Positions 1 to 7,830 of a stretch of 8,687 bases of DNA are shown one piece after another. The translations under genes were made by a program, and so were the position numbers. Source of the stretch: an uncultured Clostridia bacterium (GTDB taxonomy: Bacteria > Bacillota > Clostridia > Christensenellales > UBA1242); NCBI GenBank assembly GCA_947630075.1, contig CANRGF010000036.1, positions 1-8,687 on the forward strand, in the 5' to 3' direction. Each line of letters begins with the position of its first letter. Positions within the stretch are counted from its first letter, which is position 1. The notes under the pieces were generated by a model, which saw nothing but the letters and a program-made list of their open reading frames with translations, made no database searches and was not told the origin of the DNA.

Positions 1-3000
1 TTCTGTCTACGCGAGCAGAAACTGAGATATATCTTCCCATTTGAGAAGGATAGTAATAATAAGTGTTTGAAGCATCCCCACTATAATTAACATAGTATGG
101 ACCTAAATTTGTTGTTTGTGAACTTTCTTGCACGCCTGATGAATATGTGAACTCTTGCACCGTGAAATTCAATTCTATTTTATCGCTTTCGCCAAAGTCA
201 TCCGTGGTGGTTATCACAAATCTAGCGTTTTGCTCATCCCAATTAATTGTGCTTGGTGCTGCTGGAGCGGTTGGCGTGGCTTCAATGTTGATGATAGATG
301 AATTGAGTGTGTATTTATCCTCTCTTGCTCTTGCCTGAATGGACATGGTGAATTTGCCTTCAACACCCTCAGGCATTTCGCAAGACGCTTCTTGCACGCT
401 AACTGTGGTTTGAGTTTGCGCTCCCGATTTTGTGTAATTAAACACCACATCGTAGCCCTTTGCACCAATCACATCGTCCCATGACACGGTGGTCATATTA
501 AACCTAATAGATTGCTTATCAACCTCTTGCAATTTCTTAAACGATTGAGTTGCCGTTGAATTTGTCGCATTAATTCTGTTGCTTCCTATTGCTTTGATTG
601 AAATTTTATAATCTCCCGCTTTTATGTCGGTGAGGTTTAGGGAAGTGTTTGTTTCGCTGCGCTCATAAGTTTCATCGCCCACAATTTTAATTTCATAGTT
701 CACCGCATCTTCAATAGAGTTCCAAGTGAGCACGCCGTCTTTTGCCACAATTTGTTCTTTATCAACAGCGGTCAAGCGTTGAGTTGTGAAGCCTAACGAC
801 AGATCGCTATTGAACACTATCACTTCGCTTGCCTGATAGCCTAAAAGGTAAATCTTGATTGTGTATTCATGAGAAGAATTTACGCTTTCATAATCGATTA
901 AGTTCTCCACATGATAGCTCACATCGTCCTTAAACTCATAGCTATACCAACCATCGCCAATATCTTTGCCTTGAGTAACCTCGTATAGTGCTTTTTGTAC
1001 GCCGTCCTCGACTAAATAACTGATTTGAATGTATGCCCCATTATATCTTTGCTCTGGGTCAACTTTATATTTCAAAATGCCATCTTCAATTTTTGCTTCT
1101 AGCACGCTATTTGCTTTTTGCACGCTCATTTCTTCGCCATAATCGCCATTGAGAATGTTTTGACCCTCGTCCGTGTCCAACCCCATTGCTCTAAACTTGA
1201 TTGAATATGTGGCAGCGCTATCTAACGACACAGGCTCATCATCCACTTCAATTTGAGATGGAAGAGTGTATAGCAAATATCCGCTGGAATATCTAACACC
1301 TTCGCTCTCTTGATTAATTGAATAAACATATTGCTGACCAGTTTGCTTGTTTGTGAGAGTGATTTCGTAATTATCTGTGTATGCCTGCAATCCTCCCACT
1401 TGTGCATATCCTTTTTGCACCTGCAAGCAAGCGCCAATTTCAGTGTGAGCGGAAAGCGTTGGTGCGGTGAGTTTGTGCACTTCAAAGTTTGATCTGGTTG
1501 GGAGCGCTGAGTCCAACAAATAGTTTGCCTCTTCACTATCCGTTAAACCGGCAAGTGTTTGCACCCTTAATCGATAACTCCTTCCTCCAGTGAGATACTT
1601 TGAAATTGCAAACCAAATATTATCATTTTCGTCTAGCGTAATTTTTTCATAAATGCCTTTTTGCTCGTCTGGGTCATCTGTAACTTTAAGAGCATCTTCT
1701 TTGCCATTGTAATATAAGAAGAATGTTTTAGCGTCTTCAAGATTTGATTCTGCAATCACTTTATAAACAGGGAAATCCACCACTCCGCCTTCACCAAATT
1801 CTTCTGCCAAATTTACCATTCTCAACTCGCCGTGAGAAGTGGATAGGGCGTTTTGAGCATATCTTTTAAAGTTTTTTATCATTGACGATGAGGTGATGTA
1901 GGCAGTGTGATTGCCGCTTGCCAGCTTGCTATCCCCACCCAACACAAGAGTTGAAACATTAAACACTCCGCCTTGAGAGAGATCTATGCTAACAGGAACG
2001 TCCCCTTCCATTTTATAAACGAAGTTGCCTTCCTCATCTTGCACTGTGATTTTATTATAGTAAACTGAGTCCACATTAAAGTCGATTGTGTTATTTTTAA
2101 ACACATTGAGCCTTAAAGTTTCCGCATTGTGCAAAATGTCAAAATGTGCATAAAGCGAGCCATAGTGTTGGTCTTCTAAATAGATGTTTTCATTATAAAC
2201 ACCCTCTTGATTTAGCGAGATAAAGGTGTCATAGTCAAAAGCATAAATTGGATAATTTTCGCTGCCCATTGTGATTGTTATTCTAAATATTTTTGCCTTT
2301 GAAATGGTTGGATTTTCTTCTTCATCAAATTTATGATTAAAGTCTTCAACTGCAACATTTTGGTCTGTGTTGAAATACAACTCGCCCTGTTTCTTTGCCA
2401 TAGATTCTGCCGATGTGATTTTTGTAACTTTCAAATCGGTTACCAAAATTGGAGAATTCACAAACGGCAAAGTGTCCGTGCCTTTGCTCGCCGTGTTGCC
2501 CTTAAGCCCGACCGATAAAGAATATTCAATGCCGGAAGGGATGTTGAATTTGTCATAATCAACATCTAAAATCTGCCTTTTTGCCAACGAAACTTTTGCC
2601 ACATCTTCACCCTGTGGGCTATCCCAACTAGAAGATTCTAGCGCAGCGATGAGATCATTTGCCTTCTCTAAATGCGCATTATAATTCACTTGTGGGTTTG
2701 TTGCTCCATTTGTGAAATTAAAACTTGCCGTGCTGAAATATTCTGTGGCGTTCAATACGATTGACCCATCGTCCACTTCAACGAGAGACGCTTTGTCTAG
2801 GCGATAAACATAATATTTATCACTCCAAACGCTATTAATTCTATTTTCAAGCACTCCATTTTGTTCGCTGTTTTTAACATGGCTTACTGCTTTAACTTGC
2901 ACAGAAAGCACACCTGTTAAGTCATCTATCGCCTGTGCGGTGAAGTCAAAGGAATTGCTTGTTAGGTGCAAAATTTTCGCATTTTCATCTTCACCGTTTT

Positions 3001-6000
3001 TGGCAATTTTTATTGAATAGCCTTGTGCGAGTGGGTCATTTTTCCAAACGAGTGAGCCGTCTAGCACGGATGGACTAACTTGTGAGAGAATGTCTATCTT
3101 CACCTTTGCATAATTTGATGAGCAATAGATAGTTTCGCCACCAACGGCCACCACTTTGATTTCCACCAAATAACTGCCCTCGGCAAACAAAATCTCCCTT
3201 CCGCTGTTTGGCACAAACTTGGTTGGCAATTTAACGGCGTTTTCAGCAAAAGTGGCTTGGGAATTTATTTCCGTTTCATAATAATAGAATTTGCCTTGCA
3301 AGGTTGAATATATGTGAGCTGACTGCTCCACACCCGTGTGCAAATATGTAACACGCATGATATAAGAATAACTAAGTCCGTTTTGCGGATTAAGTGAATT
3401 ATTTTCAATCACGATTGTGTCCACCGTTTCGCTATCCTCAGTTTCAATTAAATCAACCTTTAATTTGATTGGCTGCAGCAAACCAGACACGCTGATTGAG
3501 GTTGTTGCAGAATTTATATAGTGAGTGGACAAGCCCTCATCAGCAAACCCATTTACAATGATTTGGAAAGTCAACTGCTCGCTCACCACACTCTCGCCAT
3601 AACTTAACAGCACATACGCTTCCACATACACCTTGCCAAGATTATAATCAAACACAACGCCCGGCTGATTTTCAAAAATTTCTTTTTCGTTAGCCTTAAT
3701 ATGGGCATTGCCGTTGCCAAAAAGTGTTTGAAGCGATTTTAATTCTTGAATTGTTAAAACAAAATCTCCATTTTCAACCGCCACCTGCGGTGCGTTTAAT
3801 TTGATTGCCGTGATTGCCAAAGATAAGTCCGCATTTGTGTAATAAACCCCGTCTAATTCTTCCACGCTCACCGCTCTAACTTGCAAATTTGTGGTGGAAA
3901 AATATTCTAGGTTAAATAAATCGAACTGACAGGTGCGGGTTGTACCAATCTTTTCTCCCGCTTCACGATAAATTTCGTAGAAAGCCACCTTGTCGTGATC
4001 CTCGCATTGGAAGTTTAGCATTCCATTGTCTATCATAAGATTTGTGGCTTGAGCAATTTTTATGAAATTCAACTCGTTTGAAAGAGCTGAATTAAACAAG
4101 TTGACTTCATCACCCATTGTGCTGCTTGTGGAAAGATATGCATTAATGCGGATTGGTCCAACCAACTCTTCATTATCTAATTCAAAAGAAATTGTGCCAG
4201 ATTCGTCTGCATTAGCATCTGTGAATTTAAGGGTGTGAGACAGCATATCCCCACTGAATAGATTAACGATATATTCCTTGCTTGCGTAGACAGTTTCCAC
4301 CTTCTTGAAGCTGATTATCACCGAACTAGACAACTTTGGATTTTCAAGATTTTTAGAAGAAGAAATCTCTAGATGTTTGCTCCTTGCAAACTTGAAATTT
4401 TTCGATAAGTTAATCACGCTTTGGTCATCTGTGCTCAAGGTGATTATTGAAATTGTGTGCTCAACCTCATCTTCAAATTCCATCATAAATTCTTGTGCTT
4501 TTGTGCTCAAATAGTCGAAATCAAATTCAAACTGCCCCAATTTATCAAAGACATTTTCTTCGTCTAATTTTAGCAAATATTGGCCATCCAACAATATTGC
4601 ATAACCCGTCTGTGAGCGGCTTGCGTCAACATTTTTGAATGAAATTTTTTCACCATTTCTGCTGATTGATGATTGTGGCAAAGTTTTCAATTCTTTTTCA
4701 ACTGCATCACTTGCCACTAAATTATCATAATCATCAACGCTCGCAAGCTGCACTTCTAACGTGTAAGTTAGTGATTCCTCCTTTGCATTTGTCATTTCTT
4801 TAATTATAGGTGATAAATCAGCGTTTAACAAAGAAATATAAAAGCAGTTTTCTTCATAAGCGAAAGGCAGAGAATAATTTTTTTCTAGGCTGGTGCACAC
4901 TAGTTTGTCGTTAGCGGCGTTGAAGATTAGCGTTTGCCCAAGAATGTTAAATTTTAAGATTAATTTAAACTCACCTTCATCATTTAGCGAAACTTTAATA
5001 TGATTGAAATAATTTCCGTTTTGCGCTATTAGAAAGTTTTCGTCTTGGCAAATTTCCACTTTCACGCCCGTGTTTTCAATTTTTTCCACTATCAATTCGC
5101 TTTCTTTGGAATCAAGATAGAAATAATCGCCCTGTTTGCCCGTTTTTGCGTGTGCCACAATTTTCAGTGCATTTTCACCAGGCGTGAACTTTGGCTTGAA
5201 ACTTTCTAGGTTTTTATCTTCAAAAACAGATTCATTAATTGCGTAATTTAAAACTGTTTGGCCGTCATTATCATCTGTAATTTCAAATTTGTCTTGTAAT
5301 TTGTTATACGATAGTTGTGGAGTGTTTAGCCTTTTAATTTTAATTTCTTCGCTATAATTAGAGCTGAGCACATTTCCTGCCCCCATGGCTCTAACGGCAA
5401 AACAAATTTCGCCCTCGTCAAGATTAAAATCAAAGTGGGCATCATTCGTGGAAGTGAACTCGCTATAATCGTCCACTTTTTCAAAAACTTTATAATTCAC
5501 AGCCTGAGCAATTTCGTTGAAATTAGCAGTTGCTTTCGTGCCGTCAACGGCTGTGTTATCAACTCTTAATGTTGGAGCGGCAAGCACGGTGAACGCTGCT
5601 TCCGCCATTTTTTTGTTTTCTCCCGCTTCGCGAACGCTAAAAGTTGTGGACCCATTGCCCAAAACCAACACTTTAATTGTGTATTCTCCCGCAGATAAGA
5701 AATCATTTTGAGAGGCGTTTGTGGTGTTGAAATTTAGAGTTGCGCCATCGTGTGAGAATTTGCTCTCTTCCGATGCAAACACTTCAAATCTTATTATTGC
5801 ATCTGCGTTTTGATTTGTGGCACTCAATTCAATGGTGGCAGTTTCATTTTCTAATTTGATTTCTGCAATCTCTTCAAGTTGAGTAAACTCAGCCAAAACA
5901 AGTTCGCCCTCAACATCTTCCTCCATGCGGAAGGCGTTTATTGAATGTGCTCCGGCTGGCAAAGTGATGTTTTTGAAATTGATTGAAATGCTTGTGTCGT

Positions 6001-7564
6001 TCGCCGTTAGCACCCCTTCATTTATGGTTGCGCCACTGATTGCTGATGAATAAGTGAAGTCATCTAGCAGGCTGCCGTCAAGCATGATTTTGATTTTTTC
6101 GCCCACGCTTGCGCTGAGATTAAGCTTATAGTCTTCAAACTCTTTCTTTTCAATTATTTTTTCTGTTGGGTTAGACGTGAAATAGTAAACAATATTTCCA
6201 CTTTTTTCTTCTTTTGAGCCTTGCACCACAACACTAAATTTATATCTTCCTTTAGGGAGTGCACTAAACGAAAATTCTGGCTCGCTGCTTGCTATGGTTT
6301 CACTATAATCACCATCTAACTGAGTAAGGCTAATCAAATAAATTTCGCTCTCGGCAGGGAAATAAACTTTATCTTTATCAAATGTTGGGGTTGTGGATTT
6401 TTTAAAGTTGAAGTTTATGGTGCTATATTCGGCAGCTTCAGTCTTTGCCAAATTATTTCTATTGATAACCGGCTCAATTGTGAGCGTATGGTTATTTTCT
6501 CCGCTATTTAAAGCAGGCGTGTTTAATGTGGAAATTTCCAATTCGCAACGATTAAGCATGGAGATTTCATCGCTTGGAGTGCCGTCAATCAAAACATTAT
6601 ATCCAGCAGCATTTCTAATTGCAGACCACTCAATTTTTGACGCGCCAACATTGAGCTCTGGGCAACCCAACACTTCCACATTGATTTTAGTTCTTTGTGA
6701 AGGATAATAATTTTCGCCTAAATCTTGCAAAGCCTCCACTTGCAACGAAATAATTTGGCCAGCATATTTACTTGGCAAATTCATTAATTCGATAGACTTT
6801 TCACTTGTGCCCTCTTTCCAAAGTTCGTCATTTATATAAAGATTAAATTTGTTGGCTTGAGCATGCTCAAAAGACAATTTCGAAACATTATCAACCGACC
6901 TAACTGCAATATTTTTAACTTCGCTAGATTGATAAATCTTGGTTTCTGCGCTGAAGTTTGAAGTTTCAAACGCTCGGGTGTAATTTGGAGCATTTGCTCT
7001 AACCTTAACGGAGAGCAGATTGTCATAAGCGCTGTGCGTCAACGCATCAAAATTAGATAGCATATATTGAGTGGTGTTGCCCAAATCTATTTCATGGCTA
7101 ACTCCTGAACTAGATATTACGAGCGTGTAGCCAACCGCATTTTCAACCGAACTGAATGAAATCACGCCCGAGTTAAAACTTATTGCGTTTGGGCAATCCA
7201 ACTTTGTGGAAGACGCCGCTACATCCACTTTAATGGCAGTTTGAATATTTTCATTGTCGTCTGCAATGGCAGTTATGTAAGCAACCCCTTCGTTGACTGC
7301 TATAATCTCTTGGCCGGATACATTTACGACAGATGGGTTTGAACTAACAAGGGCATATTTTTTGTTTGAAGCAAAAGATGGAACGAAATCGACTTTCGGC
7401 GTAAACTTTTCGCCTTTCAACATCGCTATGCTTGAAAGACCAATTTCGTCCGTATTAAAACTAATGCTCTCAACTGGAGTGTTTACACGACACCCAAACG
7501 CGAGCAACGAAAACAAAACTAAAATTATTGATAAAATTATGCTTTTCTTTTTAACCCCTGACAT
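1..7564 (-). CDS. Giant modular surface lipoprotein with a BIG2 domain and tandem FN3-like modules (3' end outside window)
   Basis: The frame is open from the ATG at 7564 to the window edge, giving at least 2521 residues; the stop is not seen. The start is firm: an in-frame TAA at 7601-7603 lies upstream and no other ATG or GTG comes between. Residues 1-25 form a lipoprotein signal (KKK, hydrophobic stretch, LLAFGC). Residues 31-115 resemble a BIG2 Ig-like domain. From residue 122 onward come about 20 or more divergent beta-sandwich modules of roughly 75-130 residues, many opening with a linker such as KLNAPQV, RLNTPQL or KLTAPTL, then a core 'g.i.W..v..A.gY.v.i'. The core Trp is kept in only some modules (313, 1507, 2281, 2362, 2442). 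No catalytic motif, LPXTG sorting signal or S-layer-homology motif was seen. Family knowledge suggests a membrane-anchored extracellular adhesin or stalk; ligand and partner are unknown. About a dozen cysteines besides Cys25 are scattered singly. Gene reality is near certain; function is inference. Confidence 0.93.
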   Translation of the reverse strand, partial: MSGVKKKSIILSIILVLFSLLAFGCRVNTPVESISFNTDEIGLSSIAMLKGEKFTPKVDFVPSFASNKKYALVSSNPSVVNVSGQEIIAVNEGVAYITAIADDNENIQTAIKVDVAASSTKLDCPNAISFNSGVISFSSVENAVGYTLVISSSGVSHEIDLGNTTQYMLSNFDALTHSAYDNLLSVKVRANAPNYTRAFETSNFSAETKIYQSSEVKNIAVRSVDNVSKLSFEHAQANKFNLYINDELWKEGTSEKSIELMNLPSKYAGQIISLQVEALQDLGENYYPSQRTKINVEVLGCPELNVGASKIEWSAIRNAAGYNVLIDGTPSDEISMLNRCELEISTLNTPALNSGENNHTLTIEPVINRNNLAKTEAAEYSTINFNFKKSTTPTFDKDKVYFPAESEIYLISLTQLDGDYSETIASSEPEFSFSALPKGRYKFSVVVQGSKEEKSGNIVYYFTSNPTEKIIEKKEFEDYKLNLSASVGEKIKIMLDGSLLDDFTYSSAISGATINEGVLTANDTSISINFKNITLPAGAHSINAFRMEEDVEGELVLAEFTQLEEIAEIKLENETATIELSATNQNADAIIRFEVFASEESKFSHDGATLNFNTTNASQNDFLSAGEYTIKVLVLGNGSTTFSVREAGENKKMAEAAFTVLAAPTLRVDNTAVDGTKATANFNEIAQAVNYKVFEKVDDYSEFTSTNDAHFDFNLDEGEICFAVRAMGAGNVLSSNYSEEIKIKRLNTPQLSYNKLQDKFEITDDNDGQTVLNYAINESVFEDKNLESFKPKFTPGENALKIVAHAKTGKQGDYFYLDSKESELIVEKIENTGVKVEICQDENFLIAQNGNYFNHIKVSLNDEGEFKLILKFNILGQTLIFNAANDKLVCTSLEKNYSLPFAYEENCFYISLLNADLSPIIKEMTNAKEESLTYTLEVQLASVDDYDNLVASDAVEKELKTLPQSSISRNGEKISFKNVDASRSQTGYAILLDGQYLLKLDEENVFDKLGQFEFDFDYLSTKAQEFMMEFEDEVEHTISIITLSTDDQSVINLSKNFKFARSKHLEISSSKNLENPKLSSSVIISFKKVETVYASKEYIVNLFSGDMLSHTLKFTDANADESGTISFELDNEELVGPIRINAYLSTSSTMGDEVNLFNSALSNELNFIKIAQATNLMIDNGMLNFQCEDHDKVAFYEIYREAGEKIGTTRTCQFDLFNLEYFSTTNLQVRAVSVEELDGVYYTNADLSLAITAIKLNAPQVAVENGDFVLTIQELKSLQTLFGNGNAHIKANEKEIFENQPGVVFDYNLGKVYVEAYVLLSYGESVVSEQLTFQIIVNGFADEGLSTHYINSATTSISVSGLLQPIKLKVDLIETEDSETVDTIVIENNSLNPQNGLSYSYIMRVTYLHTGVEQSAHIYSTLQGKFYYYETEINSQATFAENAVKLPTKFVPNSGREILFAEGSYLVEIKVVAVGGETIYCSSNYAKVKIDILSQVSPSVLDGSLVWKNDPLAQGYSIKIAKNGEDENAKILHLTSNSFDFTAQAIDDLTGVLSVQVKAVSHVKNSEQNGVLENRINSVWSDKYYVYRLDKASLVEVDDGSIVLNATEYFSTASFNFTNGATNPQVNYNAHLEKANDLIAALESSSWDSPQGEDVAKVSLAKRQILDVDYDKFNIPSGIEYSLSVGLKGNTASKGTDTLPFVNSPILVTDLKVTKITSAESMAKKQGELYFNTDQNVAVEDFNHKFDEEENPTISKAKIFRITITMGSENYPIYAFDYDTFISLNQEGVYNENIYLEDQHYGSLYAHFDILHNAETLRLNVFKNNTIDFNVDSVYYNKITVQDEEGNFVYKMEGDVPVSIDLSQGGVFNVSTLVLGGDSKLASGNHTAYITSSSMIKNFKRYAQNALSTSHGELRMVNLAEEFGEGGVVDFPVYKVIAESNLEDAKTFFLYYNGKEDALKVTDDPDEQKGIYEKITLDENDNIWFAISKYLTGGRSYRLRVQTLAGLTDSEEANYLLDSALPTRSNFEVHKLTAPTLSAHTEIGACLQVQKGYAQVGGLQAYTDNYEITLTNKQTGQQYVYSINQESEGVRYSSGYLLYTLPSQIEVDDEPVSLDSAATYSIKFRAMGLDTDEGQNILNGDYGEEMSVQKANSVLEAKIEDGILKYKVDPEQRYNGAYIQISYLVEDGVQKALYEVTQGKDIGDGWYSYEFKDDVSYHVENLIDYESVNSSHEYTIKIYLLGYQASEVIVFNSDLSLGFTTQRLTAVDKEQIVAKDGVLTWNSIEDAVNYEIKIVGDETYERSETNTSLNLTDIKAGDYKISIKAIGSNRINATNSTATQSFKKLQEVDKQSIRFNMTTVSWDDVIGAKGYDVVFNYTKSGAQTQTTVSVQEASCEMPEGVEGKFTMSIQARAREDKYTLNSSIINIEATPTAPAAPSTINWDEQNARFVITTTDDFGESDKIELNFTVQEFTYSSGVQESSQTTNLGPYYVNYSGDASNTYYYYPSQMGRYISVSARVDR
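2..775 (-). other. Three best-preserved FN3 modules at the visible C-terminal edge (residues 2264-2521)
   Basis: The core Trp residues fall at 2281, 2362 and 2442, that is 81 and 80 residues apart. They sit in matching contexts: 'VLTWNSIEDAVNYEIKI', 'TVSWDDVIGAKGYDVVF' and 'TINWDEQNARFVI'. The closing strands also match: 'GDYKISIKAIG', 'GKFTMSIQARA' and 'GRYISVSARV'. This regular spacing and shared F/G-strand signature is what FN3 tandem arrays show. The third module ends almost at the window edge, so the array probably continues or stops shortly beyond it. The middle linker, ATPTAPAAP, is richer in Ala, Thr and Pro than the others. Confidence 0.75.
2..7201 (-). repeat. Array of divergent FN3-like / beta-sandwich modules (residues 122-2521)
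   Basis: Approximate module starts, judged from linkers and strand patterns, are residues 122, 213, 299, 391, 466, 565, 662, 746, 826, 960, 1073, 1171, 1256, 1363, 1495, 1588, 1703, about 1830-1930 (unclear), 2032, 2150, 2264, 2345 and 2427. Linkers recur with a Pro two or three residues after Leu (P125, P302, P393, P664, P749, P1259, P2035). Inside modules the recurring pattern is 'DG.l.W..v..A..Y.v.I' and later 'G.Y.i.v.A.g....nS'. The modules are strongly diverged and no near-identical DNA copies were seen, which argues against recent duplication. Boundaries between residues 826 and 1170 and between 1703 and 2030 are uncertain, and those modules may belong to other Ig-like families. Confidence 0.7.
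7220..7474 (-). other. BIG2-type bacterial Ig-like domain (residues about 31-115)
   Basis: The segment begins VESISFN and continues with a hydrophobic beta-strand pattern, then 'LVSSNPSVVNVSGQEI' and 'AVNEGVAYITAIADD', ending in 'IKVDV'. The 'SSNPSVVxV' and 'A.neG.a.Ita' blocks are the hallmark of group 2 bacterial Ig-like domains, which are common in surface proteins of Bacillota. It is the first folded domain after the lipidated cysteine, so it sits next to the membrane. The assignment rests on motif recognition, not a profile search. Confidence 0.75.
7490..7564 (-). other. Lipoprotein signal peptide and lipobox (residues 1-25)
   Basis: The first residues are MSGVKKK, a short basic n-region. 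A hydrophobic h-region of Ile, Leu, Val and Phe follows (residues 9-23), then L21-A22-F23-G24-C25. This fits the general bacterial lipobox: small residue at -1, tolerated hydrophobics at -2 to -4, Cys at +1. Phe at -2 is less usual than Ser, Thr or Ala. By family knowledge Cys25 would be diacylated by Lgt and the signal removed by LspA, leaving the protein attached to the outer face of the cytoplasmic membrane. Confidence 0.85.
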
Positions 7565-7570
7565 AACAAT

Positions 7571-7575
7571 CCCCC
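7571..7575 (-). promoter_or_regulatory. Weak ribosome binding site of the giant lipoprotein
   Basis: Read on the minus strand, GGGGG precedes the ATG with a 6-nt spacer (ATTGTT). It lacks the central A of the GGAGG core, so pairing with the 16S tail would be imperfect. It is the only G-rich run before this start and sits at the right distance. Confidence 0.5.
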
Positions 7576-7577
7576 AA

Positions 7578-7590
7578 CTGCAAAAAGCAG
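7578..7590 (-). other. Small hairpin next to the lipoprotein ribosome binding site
   Basis: CTGC and GCAG are perfect complements separated by a 5-base A-run on the plus strand (T-run on the minus strand). In the minus-strand transcript this 4-bp stem ends two bases before the GGGGG. It could affect ribosome access or mRNA stability, but so short a stem may arise by chance. Confidence 0.3.
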
Positions 7591-7592
7591 AG

Positions 7593-7613
7593 AAATTAAT
7601 TTATAATTAATTT
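7593..7613. repeat. AT-only inverted repeat in the lipoprotein leader
   Basis: AAATTAAT (7593-7600) and ATTAATTT (7606-7613) are exact reverse complements around a TTATA centre. The palindrome AAATTAATTT recurs at 7625-7634, which places the ATTAATTT half-site at 7606 and again at 7627, 21 bp or two helical turns apart. This could be an operator or part of a promoter. In DNA this AT-rich, chance is a serious alternative. Confidence 0.35.
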
Positions 7614-7668
7614 AATTTTATCACAAATTAATTTTAATTCAAAACTATTTTAACCAAAAAACCCAATA

Positions 7669-7674
7669 ATTATA
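7669..7674 (-). promoter_or_regulatory. Possible -10 element for the lipoprotein gene
   Basis: The minus strand reads TATAAT here, an exact -10 match. No good -35 hexamer lies 16-18 bp upstream and there is no extended -10 TG. If used, transcription would begin near 7662 and give a leader of about 98 nt. A second candidate is TATAAA at 7600-7605, with a TTGTGA hexamer (4 of 6 to consensus) only 15 bp upstream of it. The true start site cannot be decided from sequence. Confidence 0.3.
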
Positions 7675-7741
7675 GGTGTTTTAGCAAGTTTTATTTCAGG
7701 CAGTTTTCCAATTAAAAATGCCAAAAAAAATAATATTTTTT

Positions 7742-7810
7742 AATTTTTGAGGTAATTTTTAATCAATTTTCTTAATTTTTTGCAAATTTTTGAAAAATTT
7801 TTAAAAATTT
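7742..7810. repeat. Phased A/T tracts, probable intrinsically curved DNA
   Basis: AATTT or AATTTTT tracts begin at 7742, 7754, 7765, 7774, 7785, 7796 and 7806, with intervals of 12, 11, 9, 11, 11 and 10 bp (mean about 10.7). A- and T-tracts repeated in phase with the helix bend DNA, and such bends or UP-like tracts upstream of -35 often raise promoter activity. The run ends 20 bp before the -35 of cysS. It also contains AAATTTTT, G, AAAAATTT (7784-7800), a perfect inverted repeat. The spacing is observed; curvature and function are inferred. Confidence 0.5.
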
Positions 7811-7830
7811 CCAAATGCTTTGAAATAATC

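Noticed and set aside
1222..1536. Minus-strand reading frame of 104 codons in another frame
   Set aside because: It lies inside the 2521-codon frame on the same strand. Its His-, Cys- and Gln-rich translation looks like an out-of-frame shadow.
6393..6707. Plus-strand reading frame of 104 codons
   Set aside because: It is fully antisense to FN3-like modules of the large gene, and its composition follows from the opposite codons.
1..7564. Polyketide, nonribosomal peptide or toxin-type giant enzyme
   Set aside because: No catalytic motif, carrier-site serine context or toxin delivery domain appears. The frame is beta-sandwich repeats behind a lipoprotein signal.
7293..7610. Plus-strand reading frame of 105 codons overlapping the start of the giant gene
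   Set aside because: It lies antisense to the lipoprotein signal and BIG2 coding region, has no ribosome binding site and shows no recognisable family. The opposite strand is clearly coding.
7784..7810. Rho-independent terminator from the AAATTTTT/AAAAATTT inverted repeat
   Set aside because: The stem is entirely A-T with a 1-nt centre, so it is not a GC-rich terminator hairpin. Both flanking genes start here rather than end.
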